Shown here: positions 1-8,520 of the stretch, piece by piece | Numbering within the stretch: position 1 is the stretch's first letter | How the letters are laid out: each line of letters begins with the position of its first letter | NCBI GenBank assembly: GCA_964412235.1 | Contig: CAYPNT010000021.1 | Span: forward strand, 1 to 35,649 | Length of the DNA stretch: 35,649 nt | Origin: JAYZQT01 sp964412235 | Lineage (GTDB): Bacteria > Pseudomonadota > Alphaproteobacteria > MPNO01 > UBA830 | Direction of reading: 5' to 3' | Notes under the pieces: model-generated | Told to the model about the DNA's origin: nothing | What the model saw: the letters and a program-made list of their open reading frames with translations, nothing else | Databases searched by the model: none | Translations under genes and position numbers: made by a program

Positions 1-1021
1 ACTGGTATTCTTCTAACTTTTCGATCACTGTCGTTGCGCTGCCGCATAGAAACATCCCGTTCTCAATCAGTGCTTCACAACTTAAGAAATTTTCTCGGAC
101 CTTGTATTTTCCTTCCATGACAGCTTTGTAGCTTCCAAGAGACGAATATCCTGGCGGTAATTTATATTGAGCAGGCGACATGATAAATTTATTGAAAAGG
201 CTTTCGACATGTTTGCCCGCCTCCTTTCGAGCAATCTCGTCTGTCTCGGCAACGTAGGCAGGCATGGCCCAACCCAACTGGTCGGGTGGACAGTCATAAC
301 CAAAAACTTCACATTGATCACGATACGCTTTTAAGTTTTTACGTACAGAAGCGACGGGACTAAATGTTATTATGTAGGTGTATTTGCGGTCAGGGTGTGC
401 CGCAAACTCCACCGTTTCGGTCGAACCCTGAGACGGGATCCAGATTGGGGGACGGGGACTCTGGTAGGGTCGAGGCCAAAGGTTTACGTATTGAAAGTGG
501 TAGTGTTTACCGTAGAATTCGAAAGGTCCCGGTTCCGCCCATGCGCGCACTATTAAGTCATGCGCCTCGCGGAAACGTTCGTGGCTGAAGCCTGGGTTTG
601 TCATTGATGCGTGGTATTCACATCCTATTCCACGAACAAACCCAGCAATAAATCGTCCTTCCATGAGGTTATCGATCATTGCGAATTCCTCGGCAATGGT
701 CAGCGGGTTGGCGACAATTGGGAGTGCTCGACCAATAACCCCAATACTTGCGTTTTTCAGTCTTCTCGATAATGCACCAGCGAGAACATTTGGGGCAGGC
801 ATCATACCATACGCCGTCTGATGGTGTTCGTTGACACATACACCGTCGAAACCCAGAGTATCTGCGAGTTCTAGCTCATCTAGGTATCGGTGATAAAGCT
901 TCGCGCCCTTTACCGGGTCATAGTATTTGTTGGGGAGGTTAATCCATGATGACTTATTATGTGCAAGAAAATTGGGATCAATGTCCTGGTAGGGCATCAG
1001 GTGAAAAAAATAGAATTTCAT
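1..1021 (-). CDS. LLM-class flavin-dependent oxidoreductase (luciferase-like), 3' end outside window
   Basis: This is a TIM-barrel flavin monooxygenase of the bacterial luciferase-like family, which uses reduced FMN and oxygen; the substrate is not predictable. I translated it from the minus strand: 340 codons are open from the ATG at 1021 to the window edge with no stop, so the C-terminus is missing (family members are usually a little under 400 residues). Visible family landmarks are the N-terminal MKFYFFHLMPYQDID, the segment GFDGVCVNEHHQTAYG near residues 58-73, and the later segments FVRGIGCEYH, EPGPFEFYGKHYHF and PIWIPSQGS. The start overlaps the stop of the alpha/beta hydrolase by 4 bp (ATGA), so the two are translationally coupled, probably at the end of the soe operon. 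The gene could act in degradation of a hydrocarbon, terpenoid or organosulfur compound; which one is unknown. Confidence 0.88.
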   Translation of the reverse strand, partial: MKFYFFHLMPYQDIDPNFLAHNKSSWINLPNKYYDPVKGAKLYHRYLDELELADTLGFDGVCVNEHHQTAYGMMPAPNVLAGALSRRLKNASIGVIGRALPIVANPLTIAEEFAMIDNLMEGRFIAGFVRGIGCEYHASMTNPGFSHERFREAHDLIVRAWAEPGPFEFYGKHYHFQYVNLWPRPYQSPRPPIWIPSQGSTETVEFAAHPDRKYTYIITFSPVASVRKNLKAYRDQCEVFGYDCPPDQLGWAMPAYVAETDEIARKEAGKHVESLFNKFIMSPAQYKLPPGYSSLGSYKAVMEGKYKVRENFLSCEALIENGMFLCGSATTVIEKLEEYQ

Positions 1022-1803
1022 GATGCGGCTCCCATTGTGTGTGCGGTAACACCCGCTATAAATTCATCAAGTTTTTCCTGGTGGGGCAAGTGCCCGCATT
1101 CCAATAACATTATAAGCTTAGATCCGGGAATTAGTTTCTGCATGGCACGGCCATAAGCTGGAGGAAAAACCTTATCGGAATCCCCCCAAATAATAAGTGT
1201 TGGAACAGTTATTCGGTGCAACCACTTTTGAAGTTCAGGATTATAAAAGCGCGGGTGCCACGCCATTTTGGCTGTTGAAAAGTGGTTTTTAAGTGCGATG
1301 TCAGCATCTTCTTGGCTCGGCTTGTGTGCGAGCCGAGCCTCAGCGAGGTTTTTATCGAAAAAGGTATTGTAGATCCGTTCCTCTTCGTCCCAAAGGAAGA
1401 TATCTCCCTTGGGTACGCCTTCCACATGTATCCCGGCTGCCGAAACGAGCGTTAGTGTTTTGATTTGCTCCGTAGAGCGAACACCAATTTCTAACGCGAG
1501 CCAACCACCAAGGGAATTGCCGACAAGGTGAACTCTTTCTTTGTCCAGGGTTTTCAGGAATTCAAGGTAGAAATAGGCCAGGTCGCCCATGCCATCGAGC
1601 CATTTGGGGGTGTCCGAGCGACCCCAACCAGGGTGGCTTGGCACGTATACTGAATAGTGTTCTGCCAGCCGGTCCATGTAGGGCGTCCAATTGTGTGCTC
1701 CCCCCGCACCGTGGAGGAAAAGGAGTGCTGGGCCCACACCAGCCTTTAAGATCTCAATCTCGCATCCGGAAACGATCACCCGTTCGGAGGTATACCCCGT
1801 CAT
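1018..1803 (-). CDS. alpha/beta hydrolase
   Basis: A 261-residue alpha/beta-fold hydrolase, probably a soluble cytoplasmic esterase or C-C/epoxide-type hydrolase. The sequence shows the oxyanion-hole HGAGG at residues 31-35, the nucleophile elbow GNSLGG with Ser97, the acid in WGDSD (Asp210) and the catalytic His238 in ECGHLPH, so the triad is complete and correctly ordered. There is no signal peptide. The ATG at 1803 is preceded by a purine-rich GGAGA about 11 bases upstream. It lies 50 bp downstream of the soeC-like gene and overlaps the flavin monooxygenase by 4 bp. Monooxygenase plus hydrolase pairs are common in catabolic pathways, where one oxygenates and the other cleaves the product, but the substrate here cannot be read from sequence. 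Confidence 0.9.
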   Translation of the reverse strand: MTGYTSERVIVSGCEIEILKAGVGPALLFLHGAGGAHNWTPYMDRLAEHYSVYVPSHPGWGRSDTPKWLDGMGDLAYFYLEFLKTLDKERVHLVGNSLGGWLALEIGVRSTEQIKTLTLVSAAGIHVEGVPKGDIFLWDEEERIYNTFFDKNLAEARLAHKPSQEDADIALKNHFSTAKMAWHPRFYNPELQKWLHRITVPTLIIWGDSDKVFPPAYGRAMQKLIPGSKLIMLLECGHLPHQEKLDEFIAGVTAHTMGAAS

Positions 1804-1853
1804 TAAAACACGATCTCCAACATTTTGCGTTTATTCACTCGACACGCAATACA

Positions 1854-2801
1854 TTAAGCCGATTGCGCGCCGTAATAAAGCATTGCGGTGTGCTTGGCTT
1901 CCGCAAAAAATAACCATCGTTCAATTACAACACCGCAAGACACAAATATTGCTGCAAGCAATGTTCCGGTTATCGCAATCCAAGGGGGTTCGTTACTGGT
2001 TAAGCCGGTCAATATTAGGGGAATTAGAAAGTATGCAAAGAAACAGATCCTTCTCAACTTTTGCGAGTGTTTCCGTGCAATCGAATAGCCAAGTTCGTGC
2101 TGAACAAAGCTTTCTGTCATGGTTGGTGGGTCGAATAGCCGAACTTCGCCCATATCTTTTAGGCCTGTGGCGCTGACTGGCGTCGCTATCCCCTTAACCG
2201 TGTCGATAATTCGCCAGTATTTGCGTTTAATATAAAATGTTAGAAACAGCGATATGACGGCGACCAAGGCTATAACAGGGGTTTGGTAACCAAACATTTG
2301 GGCTATTGCGTGAAACCAAAGAGAGCCAGTGAGAAATGCAAAACTCAGATAACCGGGTACTGTTAACCTGTTATGCCAGGCATGAACGGTTCGTAGCGTT
2401 GCATAAATCATGCCTGTTGAGTGCACTGTTAAAACGCTAAATACAATTAAAATGAAAGCAAACAACCCATAAGCGCCGGATAGCGAGCCTTCAACGATCC
2501 ATCCCCATGCGGTGAGGGACAAAGGCAAATAGGTTGTCGTCGCTAGTATCGCTTCACGAGATAACCAGGATGATCTCCATTGGGAGTAGGCTCGCCACGT
2601 CCGTTCCGGGTGCCCTAAGTGGGCTGTAGAAGTCAAAAGCCCACTCGTTATTAGTAATAATGCTAGACCAAATCCTACTGCTCCAAACCATGGGTCCAGT
2701 GGGACGCCGGTTGCCAGCCCAAACGATGCCATCACAGTTAATAAGCCGTAGCCGGTGCCCGAAGCGGTTGTAAAGATAATAACAGAGTAGGCAGGATACA
2801 T
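1854..2801 (-). CDS. soeC: DmsC/SoeC-type membrane anchor subunit of a molybdoenzyme
   Basis: A 315-residue polytopic inner-membrane protein of the DmsC anchor family. It passes electrons between the Fe-S subunit and the quinone pool. It is dominated by about eight hydrophobic segments and carries the family signature HLGHPERTWRA followed by WRSSWLSREA near residues 60-85. It is the third gene of an A-B-C set, 12 bp downstream of the Fe-S subunit gene, which is the classical order for SoeABC, DmsABC and PsrABC complexes. The name soeC rests on the partner SoeA-like catalytic subunit, which lacks a Tat signal; a DMSO or polysulfide reductase anchor would look similar. Electron flow in a sulfite dehydrogenase would run from sulfite to quinone through this subunit. 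Confidence 0.78.
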   Translation of the reverse strand: MYPAYSVIIFTTASGTGYGLLTVMASFGLATGVPLDPWFGAVGFGLALLLITSGLLTSTAHLGHPERTWRAYSQWRSSWLSREAILATTTYLPLSLTAWGWIVEGSLSGAYGLFAFILIVFSVLTVHSTGMIYATLRTVHAWHNRLTVPGYLSFAFLTGSLWFHAIAQMFGYQTPVIALVAVISLFLTFYIKRKYWRIIDTVKGIATPVSATGLKDMGEVRLFDPPTMTESFVQHELGYSIARKHSQKLRRICFFAYFLIPLILTGLTSNEPPWIAITGTLLAAIFVSCGVVIERWLFFAEAKHTAMLYYGAQSA

Positions 2802-2813
2802 AGGATTGATCTT

Positions 2814-3566
2814 CTACCGAGATAATATTCGATCAAGCCAATGGAAAAGTTTGTTATCGCCGTTCTGAGATCCACCCTCCATGCGGGGGAGCGAGACACC
2901 TAAGCCAGATTGGCCTTGGTCTTTCTTTTCAGGACGGGGCGGTAAGTAGCGGTTAACGGGCTGATAGCCTAATTCAGGCATTAATTCATAACCGCCTCGT
3001 TCGGCAGCCAACTTTGACACATCGGAGTCAGGGTTTCCTAAATCCCCAAAATGGCGTGCACCCGCTGGGCAAGAGGCCACACATGCCGGAATTCTTTCCT
3101 CTTCCGCCATATTTTCATTGTAGATACGGTCTACACAAAGAGTGCATTTCTTCATCACTCCAGAATCGTCATCGTATTCTCGAGCCCCATAGGGGCAGGC
3201 CCATGAACAGAGTTTGCAACCAATACACGCGTCCTCGTTTACGAGGACTATTCCGTCGTCTTCTCTCTTGTAGGAAGCTCCTGTGGGGCAAACTGTAACG
3301 CAGGCGGCATCATCACAGTGTAGGCACGATCGCGGAAAATGGACTGTTCGGCTGGAGGTGCCTTCACCTGCCTCAAATGTGTGAACGCGGTTGAACCAAA
3401 TACCGCTCGGGTTTTCTCCATATGGATCCGTGTCAGGCAAAGGAGCGGAGTGCCCTCCGGCATTCCACTCCTTGCAGCTAACCGCACACGCGTGGCAACC
3501 GACGCAGGTGTCGAGATCAATAACAAGGCCGAGTTTTTTTTCAGTGTGCGCTGGGAGCATAGTCAT
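2814..3566 (-). CDS. soeB: four-cluster [4Fe-4S] electron-transfer subunit (SoeB/DmsB type)
   Basis: A 250-residue ferredoxin-like subunit with four cysteine groups, as in DmsB, NrfC and SoeB: CVGCHACAVSC at residues 21-31, CLHCDDAACVTVCP, CIGCKLCSWACP, and CTLC paired with the later CVASCP. Each group fits a [4Fe-4S] cluster, so the protein can carry electrons from the molybdopterin site to the membrane anchor. There is no Tat or Sec signal, which agrees with a cytoplasmic-face complex. The ATG at 3566 overlaps the stop of the catalytic subunit gene by 4 bp (ATGA); a second ATG two codons later is also possible. The C-terminal 40 residues are variable and polar. The soeB name follows from the neighbouring SoeA-like gene. 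Confidence 0.82.
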   Translation of the reverse strand: MTMLPAHTEKKLGLVIDLDTCVGCHACAVSCKEWNAGGHSAPLPDTDPYGENPSGIWFNRVHTFEAGEGTSSRTVHFPRSCLHCDDAACVTVCPTGASYKREDDGIVLVNEDACIGCKLCSWACPYGAREYDDDSGVMKKCTLCVDRIYNENMAEEERIPACVASCPAGARHFGDLGNPDSDVSKLAAERGGYELMPELGYQPVNRYLPPRPEKKDQGQSGLGVSLPRMEGGSQNGDNKLFHWLDRILSR

Positions 3567-6460
3567 TTGTTATTGCCTGAAGGGGGGCGGTTGTCCCGAA
3601 AAATAGCGCCGTAACGCAAAATTTTCTCATATAAAAAAAACCTTCCGCGTGGCGGCTGTGGTTTAAACTGTGGCACGGAAATTTGTTCTTCCGGCTCTGT
3701 TTTCTCTATTTTTACCCTCAGGTCATACCATGCAGCTTGACCCGTTATCGGGTACGAGTTTGAATAGCGAAATCCGTTTTCTTTAGGAGGCAATAATTCG
3801 GAGATCACGTGGTTTAATAAAAAACCCTTGCGAGCTTCCGGAGCATTTGGTGCTAAATTCCATGCACCGGACTTTCTTCCAAGCGCATTCCACGCCCATA
3901 CTGTGTCAGACTGGACTCCCTCCATCAGCCTAAGTTGAACCTTTATTCGCCCATGATGGCTTGTAACCCAGACCCAGTCATCGTCGGCAAGGCCCTCTCG
4001 TTCAGCGCGAGTGCGGCTGATATAAAGGCGCTGGGTGTTATGAATTTGTCGTAACCAGGGGTTTTGCGAGCCCCAAGATTGATACATTGCCATTGGGCGC
4101 TGCGTGATCGCGTAGAACGGATAGTTATCCTCACCTCCATCCTGTGACTCGAACGGGCGATACCATGTTGGCAATGGGTCACAGTACCCTTCTACCCGAG
4201 CTTGATATTTTACGGGCGGTTTGATTGCTCCATGCCCCTTTGCTGCTAGCCGGAACTTTTGCATCGGTTCGCTATAGAGCTGCAGAATGATCTGGTCCGA
4301 TGTGTCTATCCAGCCCACGCTGGCAGCATACTCTAAATAATCCCTGTTCGCGTGTTTATAATATCTCAGGGGTTCTGGGAATGCTTGTTTCCAAAAACAC
4401 CCGTTCTCGATATACCGATCTAGCTGCTCTGGGTTTACCGCACCCGTGCCGTGCTTATCTCCCTTCTCCCCACGCCAACCTGCGAGAGAACCAATTCCTG
4501 GTGATCGTTCATGATTTACAAGGTAGTCCGCGTATCCACCTGGGTATTTTGGTGAGCCGTTTTCATTTGTGAACCCCGGCAGCGTAAGTCGGGCGCCAAG
4601 GTCTATCAAAACATCCTGGAACGGCCGTACATCGCGATCAGGTTTGAGGATAGGTTGTCGGATTGCATCCCCGGGGCCATCAGCACTCGAGATTGGTCGA
4701 TCAAGTACTGAAATACAATCCCAACGCTCTAAATAGGTCGTATCGGGTAATATAATGTCGCAATAAGGTACTGTTTCAGACCAGTAAGCATCCGAATATA
4801 CGAGGAATGGTATCTTATACTCACCAGTCGTTGCGTCACGATCAGTAAGCATGTTCATAACCTGAGAGCTGTTCATCGACGAGTTCCATGCCATATTCGT
4901 CATAAACATGAATAAGGTATCAATTGGGTAGGGATCACCCTTCCAAGCGTTGGTTATAACCATATGCATGACGCCGTGTGCGCTGATAGGAGCATCCCAA
5001 GAAAACGCTTTATCGATACGTTGAGGCTCACCATCCTCACCGACAAGAAGGTCCTCGGGCCCGGTAGGAAACCCAAGTGATAGACCTGGAAGCGGGGTAT
5101 TTGGCAGCACTTGGTCCGCTTTACCTGCGGGTTTTTGTGGCGGCGGGCAGGGGCGCGGAAATGGTGGTTTATAACGAAAACCGCCAGGGACATCGATCGT
5201 TCCAAGCAGCATTTGTAGTATGTGAATTGCGCGGCAGGTATGAAAACCGTTGGAATGAGCAGAAATTCCCCGCATCGCATGCATTGAAACCGGGCGTCCA
5301 ATCATTTTGTCATGTTTCCGTCCGGCCCAATCAGTCCATTCTATCGGTAAAATTATTTCATTTCCGAATGCGGCCTCCGCAAGCTCTGCCGCTATTCTAC
5401 GGATGTGATGAGCAGATAGGCCGGTGCGAAGTGCCGCAACCTCGGGTCCATAAGTATCCTCCATGTATCTATTGGCCATTATCTGAAACGCTGGGACCGC
5501 CATCTGACCACTGTCAAGGGTTACTTGTCGTATAACGCTCGGTGCAACACCGGCTATTCTGGCATCTGCTATCTGTCCCGTATTTTGATCCCAACAAAGT
5601 GGTTCTCCATTGGGACCGCGGGCAAACAGTCCGTCATCTTCAGACCCTGGGTCCCGAATTACCAACCATGGCGCATTCGTATAACGAACTAAATAATCAA
5701 GATCGATTTTGTCAGCGTGGAGCAATTCATGGATCAAAGCCATAACAAACGCGCCATCACTTCCAGGTCGGATGCCGACCCACTCATCCGCTATCGCTGA
5801 ATATCCTGTTTTTATTGGATTTACCGATACAAACTTAGCGCCGCGTTGTTTGAGCGACGAAATGCCGACTTTCATCGGGTTTGAATCGTGATCTTCGGCC
5901 ACGCCAAACATCATAAAGTATTGTGTGTTTTCCCAATCTGGTTCCCCAAACTCCCAAAAAGAACCACCAATCGTATACAGGCCAGCAGCAGCCGTATTTA
6001 CCGCGCAAAAACCGCCGTGCGAGGCATGGTTCGGGGTGCCAAATTGGGCGGCCCACCATTCCGTCAACGCTTGGCTTTGATCACGTCCCGTGAAAAACGC
6101 TAGCTTGCGCGGGTTTCCGGAGCGGATTTTTTTCAAACGGTCTGTAACGAGCGTCAGCGCTTCATCCCATTCGATTTCCTCAAAGTCCCCTGACCCACGT
6201 TCTCCGGTACGGCGAAGTGGTTTGGTAAGACGCGCTGGGGAGTATTGATGCATAATGCCCGCATACCCTTTTCCGCACAGCACACCTTTGTTTACGGGAT
6301 GGTCGGAGTTACCTTCAATATAACGGATATGACCGTCATTTAGATGCACCTTAATACCGCACTTACCTGCACACATGTAGCAAGTGGTGGTTTTTGTCTC
6401 ATCGCTGACCTTTGACGATAAGTTAATGTTTTCTTTGGGCGTAAAAAATTCGCCTGGCAT
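3563..6460 (-). CDS. soeA: SoeA-like molybdopterin oxidoreductase, probable cytoplasmic sulfite dehydrogenase
   Basis: A 965-residue catalytic subunit of the complex iron-sulfur molybdoenzyme (DMSO reductase) family. The N-terminus has the [4Fe-4S] motif with Cys27, Cys30, Cys34 and Cys62 (CYMCAGKC and GVLCGKG), then YSPARLTKPLRR, typical of SoeA-like proteins. Cys150 in HGGFCAVN is the candidate Mo ligand. The C-terminal molybdopterin dinucleotide-binding domain contains ITQRPMAMYQSWGSQNPWL. No twin-arginine signal precedes the first cluster, so the enzyme should stay in the cytoplasm, as known for SoeABC and unlike periplasmic Dms or Psr enzymes. The expected reaction is oxidation of sulfite to sulfate with electrons going to quinone. 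The ATG at 6460 has no clear Shine-Dalgarno. A divergent persulfide dioxygenase-like gene supports a sulfur role. A related polysulfide or thiosulfate reductase cannot be fully excluded. Confidence 0.75.
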   Translation of the reverse strand: MPGEFFTPKENINLSSKVSDETKTTTCYMCAGKCGIKVHLNDGHIRYIEGNSDHPVNKGVLCGKGYAGIMHQYSPARLTKPLRRTGERGSGDFEEIEWDEALTLVTDRLKKIRSGNPRKLAFFTGRDQSQALTEWWAAQFGTPNHASHGGFCAVNTAAAGLYTIGGSFWEFGEPDWENTQYFMMFGVAEDHDSNPMKVGISSLKQRGAKFVSVNPIKTGYSAIADEWVGIRPGSDGAFVMALIHELLHADKIDLDYLVRYTNAPWLVIRDPGSEDDGLFARGPNGEPLCWDQNTGQIADARIAGVAPSVIRQVTLDSGQMAVPAFQIMANRYMEDTYGPEVAALRTGLSAHHIRRIAAELAEAAFGNEIILPIEWTDWAGRKHDKMIGRPVSMHAMRGISAHSNGFHTCRAIHILQMLLGTIDVPGGFRYKPPFPRPCPPPQKPAGKADQVLPNTPLPGLSLGFPTGPEDLLVGEDGEPQRIDKAFSWDAPISAHGVMHMVITNAWKGDPYPIDTLFMFMTNMAWNSSMNSSQVMNMLTDRDATTGEYKIPFLVYSDAYWSETVPYCDIILPDTTYLERWDCISVLDRPISSADGPGDAIRQPILKPDRDVRPFQDVLIDLGARLTLPGFTNENGSPKYPGGYADYLVNHERSPGIGSLAGWRGEKGDKHGTGAVNPEQLDRYIENGCFWKQAFPEPLRYYKHANRDYLEYAASVGWIDTSDQIILQLYSEPMQKFRLAAKGHGAIKPPVKYQARVEGYCDPLPTWYRPFESQDGGEDNYPFYAITQRPMAMYQSWGSQNPWLRQIHNTQRLYISRTRAEREGLADDDWVWVTSHHGRIKVQLRLMEGVQSDTVWAWNALGRKSGAWNLAPNAPEARKGFLLNHVISELLPPKENGFRYSNSYPITGQAAWYDLRVKIEKTEPEEQISVPQFKPQPPRGRFFLYEKILRYGAIFRDNRPPSGNNK

Positions 6461-6508
6461 ATGGGGTTATGGTCCGCTGATATTTGGGTAAGCGCTAAAT
6501 ATATCTTA

Positions 6509-6537
6509 GAATTAGGTTAGAAAGTGAGATCGGTCAA
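6509..6537 (-). promoter_or_regulatory. sigma70-like promoter for the soe operon
   Basis: On the minus strand TTGACC (6537-6532) is followed by a 17-base spacer and TAATTC (6514-6509). The -35 matches five of six consensus bases and the -10 is weaker. Transcription would start about 40 bases upstream of the soeA ATG. Confidence 0.4.
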
Positions 6538-6550
6538 ACTAAGTCGATAG
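6532..6550. repeat. 19-bp element shared with 15062-15080 (copy 1)
   Basis: The plus-strand sequence ggtcaaactaagtcgatag matches the copy at 15062-15080 in 17 of 19 positions. Read on the minus strand, each copy is a TTGACC -35-like hexamer preceded by CTATCGACT. The position is upstream of the soe operon on one side and the persulfide dioxygenase gene on the other. Confidence 0.5.
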
Positions 6551-6631
6551 ATTGTCCGCAAATGAGAACCGTACACAGAAAAATTAATTGCTGATAATGT
6601 TTCGTAAATTAGTCTAATAGAAAAAGAAGCT

Positions 6632-7495
6632 ATGAATCCTAACGTTGTTTGTTTTTATGATAATAATACCTCCACGGCATCGTATGTCGTTTCTGACGCA
6701 AGCACCCTACGGGCTGCTATCATTGACCCAGTCCTCGATCTAGATCCTGTCTCTTGGAGGATTTCAACGGGAAACGCTCAAAAGATTATCGACTATGTCA
6801 CCAACGAAAATCTTACCGTGGATTGGATACTAGAAACCCATATCCACGCTGATCATGTGACCGCTGCCGCCTGGCTAAAAAAAATGGTAGGCGGAAAAAC
6901 GGGTATGGGAAAGGGTATAAAAGACGTTGGCCAATTAGTAGGAGAACTATTCGATGTGCCGAACCAAACTCCAGGGGAAGACACCGAATACGATGTGGTG
7001 TTTTCAGATGGTGCTGAATTTACGGTTGGTGAAATTACCGGCTATGTGATTGCCACTCCCGGGCACACGCCTACTTGCGTGACCTACGTAATTGGGGACA
7101 CTTGTTTTGTTGGGGATACACTGTTTATGCCGGATTCTGGAACCGCCCGATGTGACTTTCCTGGGGGTGATGCTAGGCTGTTGTATGCTTCCCTTCAGCG
7201 CATACTAGAACTCCCTGAGAAAACTCGATTATTTGTGTGTCACGATTATGGCGCTGGCGGAGAGCGTGATTTTGCATGGGAAAGCTCCGTGGCCGATCAG
7301 CGGGATAACAATATTCATGTGGGCGGGGGAACGCTTGAACATGACTACGTTCAGATGCGGGAGGCGCGCGATGCGACATTAACTCTTCCGAAACTGTTTG
7401 TGCCCGCGATCCAGATAAATGCGCGTGCGGGATCGTTACCCGACCCAGAGCCCAACGGCATATCATACATTAAGGTTCCCCTAAATACCTTTTAG
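6632..7495 (+). CDS. persulfide dioxygenase-like metallo-beta-lactamase-fold protein (ETHE1/Blh family)
   Basis: A 287-residue metallo-beta-lactamase-fold enzyme. It has the metal motif THIHADH at residues 69-75, His145 in TPGHTP, Asp162 in GDTLF and His204 in CHDYG. This is the reduced, mononuclear-iron pattern of ETHE1-type persulfide dioxygenases rather than a full zinc lactamase site. The length, the insertion after the first histidine motif (about residues 85-110) and the C-terminal segment with QINARAGSLP match the bacterial Blh-like branch. The known family reaction is oxidation of glutathione persulfide to sulfite and glutathione. It is divergent from soeABC, which could remove that sulfite, and 25 bp upstream of the HDAC-like gene, with which it probably forms an operon. 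The glutathione-making gshA lies at 23872. Confidence 0.85.
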   Translation: MNPNVVCFYDNNTSTASYVVSDASTLRAAIIDPVLDLDPVSWRISTGNAQKIIDYVTNENLTVDWILETHIHADHVTAAAWLKKMVGGKTGMGKGIKDVGQLVGELFDVPNQTPGEDTEYDVVFSDGAEFTVGEITGYVIATPGHTPTCVTYVIGDTCFVGDTLFMPDSGTARCDFPGGDARLLYASLQRILELPEKTRLFVCHDYGAGGERDFAWESSVADQRDNNIHVGGGTLEHDYVQMREARDATLTLPKLFVPAIQINARAGSLPDPEPNGISYIKVPLNTF

Positions 7496-7520
7496 GAACT
7501 ACTAAGAAAAGGCAGTTATT

Positions 7521-8444
7521 ATGACGACAGCGCTATATACCCACTCAAGCTCATTCGATCACGACACCAGCCCTGGCCACCCCGAGAGCATAGCACGGAT
7601 TGAGGCGGTGGTTGATGCGTTGAGTGGAAGTTCTTGGAACGCGCTGCACCGGTTTGAAGCACCCAAAGTAACAGAAACACAATTACAGCAGGTTCACGAT
7701 ACTAATTATGTGAGCTTGGTCCAGAGCAATATTCCTGAGGAAGGATACGCTCGGCTAGATGCCGATACCATTTTATCTCCGGGGAGTGGAGAGGCGGCAT
7801 TTCGGGCCGCCGGCGCTATTATTGCGGCAGTAGACAAAGTTGTGCTTGGAGAAGTTGATAATGCGTTTTGCGCCGTTAGGCCCCCTGGTCATCATGCGGA
7901 GCCAGGCCGTGGTATGGGTTTTTGTCTGTTTAATAATGTAGCGATTGGAGCAATGCACGCGCGTGTGATCCACGGTTTAACAAAAATTGCTATCGTTGAT
8001 TTTGACGTTCACCATGGTAACGGCACACAAACGATGTTTTGTAACGATCCAAACACATTATTTGCTTCTAGCCACCAGTTTCCGCATTATCCCGGGACCG
8101 GTGCGGCGAATGAAACCGGCCTTGGCAATATCTTCAACGCGCCGATGGCACCTAACGAAGGTGGCGTTGAATTTCGCGCGGCAATGGAGAACATTATTTT
8201 TCCGGCAATAAGACGTTTTGAACCTGATATGATTTTTATTTCAGCTGGATTTGACGCTCATGCAAAGGATCCGTTGGCATCTATTCAGTTAGAGGAGATC
8301 GATTTCGAATGGGCAACTAAAAAAATTAAAGAGTTTGGCGATGAGTTTTCTGACGGGCGTCTGATTTCTACCCTTGAGGGAGGTTATGACCTTGTTGCAT
8401 TAGCCAACAGTGTCCAGGCACACGTGGGCGCGTTGTCGGCATAA
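7521..8444 (+). CDS. histone deacetylase family protein (class II-like deacylase)
   Basis: A 307-residue arginase-fold zinc deacylase of the bacterial HDAC-like/acetylpolyamine amidohydrolase family. The active-site set is complete: PGHH with the paired His124-His125, DFDVHHGNG with zinc ligands Asp162 and His164, SAGFDAH with the third zinc ligand Asp245, and LEGGYD at residues 285-290. The bacterial substrates are usually acetylated or acylated polyamines or proteins; which one applies here is not visible. An AAGG Shine-Dalgarno lies about nine bases before the ATG at 7521. It follows the persulfide dioxygenase gene by 25 bp and precedes xseB by 76 bp. HDAC-like genes next to xseB and ispA are a familiar alphaproteobacterial neighbourhood. 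Confidence 0.9.
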   Translation: MTTALYTHSSSFDHDTSPGHPESIARIEAVVDALSGSSWNALHRFEAPKVTETQLQQVHDTNYVSLVQSNIPEEGYARLDADTILSPGSGEAAFRAAGAIIAAVDKVVLGEVDNAFCAVRPPGHHAEPGRGMGFCLFNNVAIGAMHARVIHGLTKIAIVDFDVHHGNGTQTMFCNDPNTLFASSHQFPHYPGTGAANETGLGNIFNAPMAPNEGGVEFRAAMENIIFPAIRRFEPDMIFISAGFDAHAKDPLASIQLEEIDFEWATKKIKEFGDEFSDGRLISTLEGGYDLVALANSVQAHVGALSA

Positions 8445-8520
8445 TTTAGGTCGGTGTAGTAATCGTGATAATGGTATGAGTTATAGAAATGGCATCTTAA
8501 ATTAATTGAGGGGATAGTGC

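Noticed and set aside
82..588. Short open frames on both strands at 82-321 and 364-588.
   Set aside because: They lie inside the left-edge flavin monooxygenase gene, whose 340-codon frame carries clear family motifs.
6465..6488. A second ModE-like site just upstream of soeA (GGTTAT and a central CCGCTGA shared with the moaA dyad).
   Set aside because: The right arm is absent (TTTGGG in place of ATAACG), so there is no dyad; the match is about 14 of 24 positions.
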